From contig WFXV01000231.1 in NCBI GenBank assembly GCA_015490435.1, positions 1 to 7,364 of the forward strand: a stretch of DNA of 7,364 nucleotides, read 5' to 3'. The stretch is from Thermaceae bacterium. GTDB lineage: Bacteria > Deinococcota > Deinococci > Deinococcales > Marinithermaceae. Numbering within the stretch: the stretch's first letter is position 1; the number at the start of each line of letters is the position of its first letter. Made by a program: the position numbers and the translations under genes. The notes under the pieces were generated by a model, which worked only from the letters and a program-made list of their open reading frames with translations, ran no database searches and was not told the DNA's origin. This document shows, in pieces, positions 1 through 7,364 of the stretch.

Positions 1-23
1 ACGAGGGGCGGGTGCGGCTTTAG
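1..23 (+). CDS. possible 3' end of an upstream gene (last six codons)
   Basis: In one frame the first bases read Glu-Gly-Arg-Val-Arg-Leu followed by TAG at 21-23. This TAG shares its last base with the GTG start of mutM (TAGTG), an arrangement typical of translationally coupled genes in compact bacterial operons. Too little is present to name a product, and an in-frame stop at this place could also be chance. If real, mutM is not the first gene of its transcript. Confidence 0.3.
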
Positions 24-817
24 TGCCCGAGCTGCCCGAGGTCGAGGTCACCCGGCGGGCGCTTTCGCCGCTCGTAGAGGGCAAGAGGATCCTCGATCTC
101 GTCCACGCCGACCCCGCCCGCTACCGGGACACCGAGAAGGCCGTGGGCCGGCGGATCCTGGGGCTCGACCGGCGGGGGAAGTTCCTGCTCTTTCGGCTTT
201 CGGGCGGGTGGCTCCTCGTCGCGCACTTGGGGATGAGCGGGGGCTTCAGGCTCCGGGAGACGCCCCACACCCGGGTGGTCTTCCGGCTCGAGGGAGGGGA
301 GATCTACTTCCACGACCCCCGCCGGTTCGGGAAGATCTGGACGGTGCCCGAGGCCGAGCGCTGCCGGGTGCCGCTCCTTTGCCGGCTCGGCCCCGAGCCC
401 TGGGACCCGGCGTTTACCGCCGAGTACCTCTGGCAAAGGCTAAGGTCGAGCCGCCGGCCGGTGAAGGCGATCCTCATGGACCAGACGGTGGTGGCCGGGC
501 TCGGGAACATCTACGCCGACGAGGCCCTCTTTTGGGCGGGGGTACGGCCGACCCGTCGGGGGACGCGGGTCACCCGGGCGGAGGCGGCGCGGATTCGGGA
601 GGCGGTGCTTAAGGTGCTCGAGGCCGCCATCGAGGCAGGCGGCACCACCCTGAAGGATCAGAGCTACCGCCGGGTGGACGAGGCGATCGGCTACTTTCAG
701 CTAAAGCTCTCGGTCTACGGCCGCGCCGGCGAGCCCTGCCCCCGCTGCGGGACCCCGATCCGCCGGACGGTGATCCAGGGGCGGAGCGCCCACTACTGCC
801 CCCGCTGCCAGCGCTAG
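23..817 (+). CDS. mutM: formamidopyrimidine-DNA glycosylase (8-oxoguanine glycosylase / AP lyase)
   Basis: Base-excision repair enzyme that removes 8-oxoguanine and ring-opened purines from DNA and cleaves the resulting abasic site by beta,delta-elimination. The 264-residue product has the usual family length. The N-terminus reads MPELPEVEV; after Met removal Pro2 is the Schiff-base nucleophile and Glu3 the acid, which fixes the GTG at 23 as the start although the frame is open upstream. Other visible family features are Lys53 (RRGKF), the HLGMSG segment (68-73), DPRRFG (98-103), the helix-two-turn-helix motif VVAGLGNIYADEALF (156-170), and the C-terminal zinc finger Cys239, Cys242, Cys259, Cys262, with Arg254 in the finger hairpin. 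Nothing looks degraded. It may be coupled to an upstream gene, since a TAG overlaps its start. Its 3' end overlaps the convergent minus-strand gene by 4 nt. The family assignment is secure. Confidence 0.98.
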   Translation: MPELPEVEVTRRALSPLVEGKRILDLVHADPARYRDTEKAVGRRILGLDRRGKFLLFRLSGGWLLVAHLGMSGGFRLRETPHTRVVFRLEGGEIYFHDPRRFGKIWTVPEAERCRVPLLCRLGPEPWDPAFTAEYLWQRLRSSRRPVKAILMDQTVVAGLGNIYADEALFWAGVRPTRRGTRVTRAEAARIREAVLKVLEAAIEAGGTTLKDQSYRRVDEAIGYFQLKLSVYGRAGEPCPRCGTPIRRTVIQGRSAHYCPRCQR

Positions 818-1377
818 GGGCAAAGCCCCTTGCCGAAGACGAAGGGGCAGACCGGGTCGCCCGCCAGGTCCCGGGCGAGGCCGCGGACGACGTCCGTGCC
901 CAGGGTTCCGCCCTGGGCGATCGCCATGCGGAGGAGCTTCGCCTGGGTCTGGTCGGCGGCCTCGAGGGTGCGGGCAAGCGTCTTGAGGTCGGCGTAGTCG
1001 GCGAAGACCCGCGAGAGCCTCCGCGCGAGGTAGACGCTCTTTACCTCGAGCGCGAGCGCCATCCGGGCGAGGGCCTCGGGGTCCTTGGGGAGCCGGACGG
1101 TCCCGAGGTAGGGGTTCTTCTGGGGAAAGCTCACCCCGTAGGTCCGGAGCGCGCGCCGGATCGCCTCGACCTTGGTCCGCTCGCCGTCCAGGAAGTGGCG
1201 GTAGGGCTCGGCGGGGCCGAGGATCGAAAGCGCCTTGGCGTAGAGGGCGTAGCTCTGGTAGGCCCCGCCCGGCGCCACCAGGAGCTCGGTGAGCCCCTCG
1301 CGGGCGGCGGTGGTGAGCGGAATCCCCTGGGCGAACGCGGGAAGGGCCAGGATGAGGAGGAAGACGAGCCTTCGCAT
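814..1377 (-). CDS. small exported helical protein, ferritin-like (DUF2202-like), function unknown
   Basis: The 187-residue product begins MRRLVFLLILALPAFAQG, a compact Sec signal peptide with a likely cleavage after AFA (residue 16), so the protein is probably periplasmic or outside the cytoplasmic membrane. The mature part looks entirely helical. Helices around 38-52, 57-80, 100-123 and 128-155, with a short YGVSFP segment at 80-85 after the second, recall the ferritin-like four-helix bundle of DUF2202 proteins, where that helix normally carries an E-x-x-H metal motif before a 'YG...P' turn. Here Glu66 (GERTKVEA) and Glu111 (LALEVK) are candidate ligands, but the histidines are Lys or Gln and the first helix (YALYAKAL) has no Glu, so metal binding is doubtful. 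Two cysteines (177 and 186) close to the C-terminus could form a disulfide. Start: the ATG at 1377 directly precedes the signal peptide. The CDS is likely real; the family call is from fold resemblance only. Confidence 0.7.
   Translation of the reverse strand: MRRLVFLLILALPAFAQGIPLTTAAREGLTELLVAPGGAYQSYALYAKALSILGPAEPYRHFLDGERTKVEAIRRALRTYGVSFPQKNPYLGTVRLPKDPEALARMALALEVKSVYLARRLSRVFADYADLKTLARTLEAADQTQAKLLRMAIAQGGTLGTDVVRGLARDLAGDPVCPFVFGKGLCP
816..834 (+). terminator. GC hairpin just after the mutM stop, possible weak terminator
   Basis: AGGGGC (816-821) can pair with GCCCCT (825-830) around an AAA loop; an alternative stem pairs GGCAA (819-823) with TTGCC (830-834). No real T-run follows on either strand, so this is at best a weak intrinsic terminator or a 3'-end stabiliser. 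It lies inside the end of the converging gene, where it encodes part of the Gly-Lys-Gly-Leu-Cys-Pro tail. Confidence 0.25.
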
Positions 1378-1390
1378 ACCCTTACCCTAA

Positions 1391-1417
1391 CCCAGGCCGC
1401 GTTGACGCGGGCCTGGG
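1391..1417. repeat. 11-bp palindrome around the -35 box, possible operator
   Basis: The arms 1391-1401 and 1406-1417 are complementary over 11 bp with a single bulged G at 1409, separated by TTGA (1402-1405). The central bases are the first four of the -35 hexamer of the tRNA/tig promoter. The palindrome lies between the divergent gene start at 1377 and the promoter's -10. It could be a repressor or activator site, or a hairpin in the minus-strand leader; no T-run follows in either direction, which argues against a terminator. Confidence 0.45.
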
Positions 1418-1430
1418 CGTTTCCTAAAAT
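1402..1430 (+). promoter_or_regulatory. sigma-A promoter for the tRNA-tig-clpPX-lon unit
   Basis: TTGACG at 1402-1407 matches five of six -35 consensus bases, and TAAAAT at 1425-1430 matches five of six -10 bases, with the optimal 17-bp spacer. Initiation would be expected near 1437-1438, about seven bases before the G-1 of tRNA-His. This is the only convincing promoter seen upstream of the tRNAs and of tig, so it probably drives the whole downstream unit. It resembles the strong constitutive promoters of stable RNAs; no CIRCE-like heat-shock operator was seen. Confidence 0.75.
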
Positions 1431-1444
1431 GGGGCTTGCTGCGC

Positions 1445-1522
1445 GGTGAGCGTAGCTCAGGTGGTTAGAGCACCGGTCTGTGGAACCGGGGGTCATGGGT
1501 TCAAGTCCCATCGCTCACCCCA
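1445..1522 (+). tRNA. tRNA-His (anticodon GTG)
   Basis: A full cloverleaf can be folded. The 7-bp acceptor stem is 1446-1452 with 1512-1518; the D stem GCTC/GAGC is 1455-1458 with 1468-1471; the anticodon stem CCGGT/ACCGG (1473-1477, 1485-1489) encloses the loop CTGTGGA with anticodon GTG at 1480-1482; the T stem ATGGG/CCCAT (1495-1499, 1507-1511) carries the loop TTCAAGT. CCA is encoded at 1520-1522. The extra G at 1445 pairs with C73 (1519), giving the G-1:C73 pair that is the identity element for histidyl-tRNA synthetase. It is the first gene after the promoter. Confidence 0.97.
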
Positions 1523-1527
1523 AAATC

Positions 1528-1545
1528 GCCGCCCTCCGGGGCGGC
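1528..1545 (+). other. stable cUCCGg-capped hairpin between the two tRNAs
   Basis: GCCGCCC (1528-1534) pairs perfectly with GGGCGGC (1539-1545) around TCCG, giving a c(UNCG)g-type tetraloop, among the most stable RNA loops known. It follows the CCA of tRNA-His by five bases. No T-run follows, so a processing or 3'-end trimming signal is more likely than a terminator. Confidence 0.45.
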
Positions 1546-1560
1546 TACGAGCAGCCAAGC

Positions 1561-1681
1561 GGGCGGCCCGGCCGCGACCGGCGAGGATGGCGGAATTGGT
1601 AGACGCGCCAGACTTAGGATCTGGTGGGTTCATCCCGTGCGGGTTCAAGTCCCGCTCCTCGCACCAGAGGTCGGGCCGCCC
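1561..1681 (+). repeat. inverted repeat enclosing tRNA-Leu
   Basis: The segment 1561-1570 is a perfect 10-bp inverse complement of 1672-1681, and the pairing extends inward by one G-U and two G-C pairs to 1573/1669. The stem would close around tRNA-Leu, leaving 7 nt before and 2 nt after the mature ends. This could be the substrate that separates the tRNA from the tig message. A local hairpin at 1563-1575 competes with it, and in such GC-rich DNA chance pairing is a real alternative. Confidence 0.4.
1581..1666 (+). tRNA. tRNA-Leu (anticodon TAG)
   Basis: This 86-base class II tRNA has the acceptor stem GCGAGGA/TCCTCGC (1581-1587 with 1656-1662), A73 at 1663, which is the usual leucine discriminator base, and an encoded CCA at 1664-1666. 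The anticodon stem CCAGA/TCTGG (1608-1612, 1620-1624) encloses the loop CTTAGGA with anticodon TAG at 1615-1617, reading CUN leucine codons and CUA best. A long variable arm (about 1625-1638) is followed by the T stem GCGGG/CCCGC with the loop TTCAAGT (1644-1650). It lies 58 bases after tRNA-His and 33 bases before the tig start, with no terminator between. Confidence 0.97.
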
Positions 1682-1690
1682 CTTCCTTCC

Positions 1691-1697
1691 GAGGTGA
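1691..1697 (+). promoter_or_regulatory. ribosome binding site of tig
   Basis: GAGGTGA is a full match to the core complement of the 16S rRNA 3' end and stands just before the ATG at 1700. It decides the start against an in-frame GTG at 1637, which lies inside tRNA-Leu and would add 21 unrelated residues. Confidence 0.8.
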
Positions 1698-1699
1698 AC

Positions 1700-2917
1700 A
1701 TGCCGGAGATCGTCGAACGTGAGGGTTGGCGCGTGCGCGTCCGCGGGGAGGTGCCCGCGGAGGAGGTCGAGGGGGCCTACCGCCTCCTCCTTTCTGAGTA
1801 CAAAAAACGCGTGCGGGTGCCGGGCTTTCGCCCCGGCCGGGTGCCCGACCGGGTGCTCGAGGCCCGCCTCGGCCGCGAGGCCCTGCTCGCGGAGGTGCGC
1901 GAGGAGCTGATCGAGCGCCACCTCCCCGAGGTCTTGAAGGCGCTCGAGCTCACCCCCGTGGCCGTGCGCAAGGTGGAGGGCGAGCTCGAGCTGGGCAAGC
2001 CCTTCGTCTTCGAGGCCGAGATCGAGAACTACCCCGAGGTCGAGCTCCCCGACTGGCGGGGCTTTGTGCTCGAGCAAGCGGAGCCCGAGGTCGGCGACGA
2101 CGCGGTGGAGGCCGCGCTCATGGACCTGCGCCGCCGCTACGCCGAGGTCGAGACCAAGGAGGGCCCCGCCGAGGAGGGCGACCTGGTGATCGTGGTCACC
2201 GAGGAGGGGAGCGAGATCCCGGTGGAGCTCGAGCGTGCCTACGACGAGGTCAAGGAGGCCCTCCTCAATAAGCGCGCCGGGGACGAGGCCGAGCTCCCGC
2301 TCTTTACCGAGGAGGGCGAGCCCACCGGCAAGACCGCCAAGGTGAAGGTCAAGGAGGTCAAGGCCATCCGCCTCCCCGAGCTCGACGACGAGTTCGCCAA
2401 AACCCTGGGCTACGAGACCATGGAAGAGGCCCGAGAGAAGATCAGGGAAGAGCTCCTCCACCGCGCCCGGGCCGAGGCCGAGAAGGCGCGCAAAGAGGCC
2501 CTCCTCGAAAAGCTCGCCGAGGGGCTCAAGGCCGACCTGCCGCCCTCGCTTCTCGAAGCCGAGGAGCGGGCGATCTGGGGCGAGATCGCCGAGGACCTGG
2601 CGAAAAAGGGCGTGCCGCTCGAGGACTACCTGAAGAGCCTCGAGCCCGAGAAGTTCGAGGAGCTCAAGTCCGACGTCAAGAAGGGCGCCGAGCGGCGGGT
2701 GCGCCGGGGGCTTGCGCTCGAGAAGCTCGCCGAGGAGCTCGGCACCGAGCTCTCCGAGGAGGAGTGGAAGGCCCACCTCGAGGAGCTCGCCCGGGCCTAC
2801 GGCATGAAGCCCGCCGAGTTCGAGCGGGCCCTCGGCGAGGACGCCCTCCGCCGGCTCTACCGCCGCCGGCTCCACGACAAGGCGCTGGAAGAGGCGCTCG
2901 CCGAGCTTGCGGCCTAG
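1700..2917 (+). CDS. tig: trigger factor, ribosome-associated chaperone with short PPIase region
   Basis: Trigger factor binds the ribosome beside the exit tunnel and shields nascent polypeptides in the cytoplasm. The 405-residue product has the expected order: an N-terminal ribosome-binding domain (about 1-115) with the signature GFRPGRVP at 42-49, then a PPIase-like region (about 150-225), then the long charged helical C-terminal domain (about 226-405) with the conserved 'LPELDDEFAK' segment at 225-234. The PPIase-like region keeps the 'EEGDLVIVV' and 'KVKVKEVK' edges but is about 75 residues rather than about 100, and lacks the usual 'G..fipGfee.l.G' core, so prolyl isomerase activity is doubtful. 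The start is the ATG directly behind a strong Shine-Dalgarno. It is the first protein gene of the unit, 33 nt after tRNA-Leu, and 13 nt before the preferred clpP start. Confidence 0.96.
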   Translation: MPEIVEREGWRVRVRGEVPAEEVEGAYRLLLSEYKKRVRVPGFRPGRVPDRVLEARLGREALLAEVREELIERHLPEVLKALELTPVAVRKVEGELELGKPFVFEAEIENYPEVELPDWRGFVLEQAEPEVGDDAVEAALMDLRRRYAEVETKEGPAEEGDLVIVVTEEGSEIPVELERAYDEVKEALLNKRAGDEAELPLFTEEGEPTGKTAKVKVKEVKAIRLPELDDEFAKTLGYETMEEAREKIREELLHRARAEAEKARKEALLEKLAEGLKADLPPSLLEAEERAIWGEIAEDLAKKGVPLEDYLKSLEPEKFEELKSDVKKGAERRVRRGLALEKLAEELGTELSEEEWKAHLEELARAYGMKPAEFERALGEDALRRLYRRRLHDKALEEALAELAA

Positions 2918-2930
2918 AATGGATAGTGCG

Positions 2931-3501
2931 ATGGTGGTGCCCTACGTCATCGAGCAGACGAGCCGCGGCGAGCGGGTCTACGACATCTACTCGCGCCTTT
3001 TGAAGGACCGCATCATCTTCCTGGGCACGCCCATCGACGCCCAGGTGGCGAACACCGTCGTGGCTCAGATGCTCTTTCTCGAGGCCCAAAACCCCAAGGC
3101 CGAGATCAAGCTCTACATCAACTCCCCCGGCGGGGAGATCGACGCGGGGCTCGCCATCTACGACACGATGCAGTACGTCAAGCCGCCGGTCTCGACCATC
3201 GTGGTCGGGCTCGCCGCCAGCATGGCGGCGGTGATCCTGGCCGCGGGCGAGCCCGGCCGGCGCTTCGCCCTGCCCCACTCCCGGGTGATGATCCACCAGC
3301 CCTGGGGCGGGGCCCAGGGGCAGGCCACCGACATCGCCATCCGGGCGGAGCAGATCCTCAAGATGCGGGACACCCTAAACCGCATCCTGGCCGAGCACAC
3401 CGGGCAGCCCCTTGAGCGGGTGGCCCGGGACACCGACCGCGACTTCTGGCTCGACGCCGAGGAGGCCAGGGAATACGGCCTGGTGGACCGGGTGGTGAAG
3501 C

Positions 3502-3518
<17 letters not shown>
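2931..3518 (+). CDS. clpP: ATP-dependent Clp protease proteolytic subunit
   Basis: Serine peptidase that forms the two-ring, 14-subunit degradation chamber fed by ClpX. The 195-residue protein starting MVVPYVIEQ shows the family motifs in order: YDIYSRLLKDRIIFLG (17-32), LYINSPGGE (61-69), Ser97 in GLAASMAAV, His122 in MIHQPWGG, and Asp171 in DTDRDFWL. With this start the catalytic triad numbers 97/122/171, the same as in mature E. coli ClpP, so there is no room for a long propeptide. An ATG at 2919 would add MDSA and leave one base after the tig stop; a TTG at 2907 is also in frame. I prefer 2931 because close relatives begin like this, but no strong Shine-Dalgarno decides between 2919 and 2931. 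The end overlaps clpX by 17 nt, so the two subunits are probably translationally coupled. Confidence 0.97.
3491..3498 (+). promoter_or_regulatory. ribosome binding site of clpX inside clpP
   Basis: GGTGGTGA lies three bases before the GTG at 3502, inside the last codons of clpP. It matches most of GGAGGTGA and supports the GTG as the clpX start, giving a protein that begins MAKRARATCSFC with the zinc-binding cysteines correctly placed. Confidence 0.6.
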
Positions 3519-4713
<1,195 letters not shown>

Positions 4714-4721
4714 GTATCAGG

Positions 4722-7105
<2,384 letters not shown>

Positions 7106-7109
<4 letters not shown>

Positions 7110-7364
7110 AGCCGTTCGAGCAGGCGCCGGGCAAAAAGCGGCGCCCGTAAAAACGCGGTCGAGCCGAACCCGGTAAAGAGGAAGCCGAAGGGGGCCTCGG
7201 CCAGGGGTTCGTTCCGGCGGTAGCGAACCCCGCTGAAGACCCCGAGCGGCGTCGGCGGCCGACCGAGGAGGGGGGCCGCCTTATCCAAGAGCTCCGTGAG
7301 CTCGCCGTGGGTGGCGGTGGGCGCTTCGAAGCGATCAAGGGGGCGGTAGCTCCCGCCCACCGCC
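7106..7364 (-). CDS. C-terminal part of a FAD-dependent oxidoreductase (DAO type), cut by the window edge
   Basis: About 86 codons are visible; the frame stays open to the window edge, and a GTG at 7358-7360 is preceded in frame by an Ala codon, so the gene most likely begins outside. The fragment runs Ala-Val-Gly-Gly-Ser-Tyr-Arg, then a helical stretch THGELTELLDKAAPLLG, then GVRYRRNEPL, then FLFTGFGSTAFLRAPLFARR before the end. This order matches the C-terminal part of D-amino-acid oxidase/glycine oxidase/MnmC-type flavoproteins: a 'vGgty' strand, a helix, a 'G.R' segment, and the Gly-x-Gly-Ser...Ala-Pro-Leu-Ala-x-x-(Leu) motif that closes the FAD site. The substrate cannot be told from this piece. 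It converges on lon with a 4-nt overlap of stop codons and is probably functionally unrelated to the protease genes. Confidence 0.65.
7123..7145. terminator. GC hairpin downstream of lon, possible weak terminator
   Basis: GGCGCCG (7123-7129) pairs perfectly with CGGCGCC (7139-7145), giving a 7-bp stem with an A-rich loop that starts 13 bases after the lon stop and lies inside the 3' end of the convergent gene. There is no T-run after it on the plus strand, so it is not a classical intrinsic terminator; it may still mark or protect the 3' end of the long tRNA-tig-clpPX-lon transcript. Confidence 0.25.

Noticed and set aside
1391..1430. Palindrome plus TTTCCT read as an intrinsic terminator
   Set aside because: The downstream bases are not a T-run and nothing on the plus strand upstream of it would need ending here. 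The -35/-10 pair with 17-bp spacing explains the stretch better.
1378..1440. Divergent promoter for the exported-protein gene
   Set aside because: On the minus strand TAGGGT or TAAGGG just before the ATG could pass for a -10, but no -35 lies at a suitable distance, so I did not annotate it.
1446..1697. Plus-strand open frame across both tRNAs, and an upstream extension of tig from a GTG at 1637
   Set aside because: Both overlap well-folded tRNA genes. The extension adds residues unlike trigger factor, and a strong Shine-Dalgarno stands directly before the ATG at 1700.
1493..2875. Long open frame on the minus strand (460 codons) antisense to tig and the tRNAs
   Set aside because: It runs through tRNA-Leu and part of tRNA-His, is extremely rich in Leu, Gly, Glu and His as expected from the complement of GAG/CTC/GCC codons, and shows no recognisable domain. 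It is a shadow of tig in GC-rich DNA.

Overview
This is a GC-rich (roughly 70% by eye), gene-dense bacterial chromosomal segment. The Glu/Arg/Leu-rich proteins, the strong use of G/C-ending codons, and ClpP, trigger factor and MutM sequences that look Thermus-like point to the Deinococcota, most likely a member of the Thermaceae (Thermus, Oceanithermus, Marinithermus or a relative). The lineage is an inference from memory of these families, not from a search.

Layout. Positions 1-23 may hold the last codons of an upstream gene whose TAG overlaps the GTG of mutM (23-817, +). mutM encodes the formamidopyrimidine/8-oxoguanine DNA glycosylase. It converges on a minus-strand gene (814-1377) for a small exported helical protein that resembles the ferritin-like DUF2202 family but lacks several expected metal ligands. 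Between that gene and the next unit lies a short divergent intergenic region with a near-consensus sigma-A promoter (TTGACG, 17 bp, TAAAAT; 1402-1430), whose -35 element sits at the tip of an 11-bp palindrome.

Downstream of the promoter are tRNA-His(GTG) (1445-1522) and tRNA-Leu(TAG) (1581-1666), and then, with no visible terminator, four tightly packed protein quality-control genes: tig (1700-2917), clpP (2931-3518), clpX (3502-4713) and lon (4722-7109). Gaps inside the gene set are 13 nt or less and clpP/clpX overlap by 17 nt. The simplest reading is one transcript that starts with two tRNAs and continues into the genes for the ribosome-bound chaperone, the ClpXP protease and the Lon protease. 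The window closes with the C-terminal part of a minus-strand FAD-dependent oxidoreductase of the DAO type (7106-7364), converging on lon.

How they work together: trigger factor meets nascent chains at the ribosomal exit tunnel; ClpX unfolds and feeds substrates to ClpP; Lon degrades damaged or misfolded proteins. The tig-clpP-clpX-lon order is widespread in bacteria, so this core is well known rather than new. The parts that deserve a second look are the tRNA-led transcript with its RNA structures, the palindromic promoter, the ligand-poor exported ferritin-like protein, the short PPIase region of trigger factor, and two convergent gene pairs that share the bases of their stop codons. I found no mobile element, CRISPR array, phage gene or clear new system. 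No stretch over 300 bases lacks a gene.
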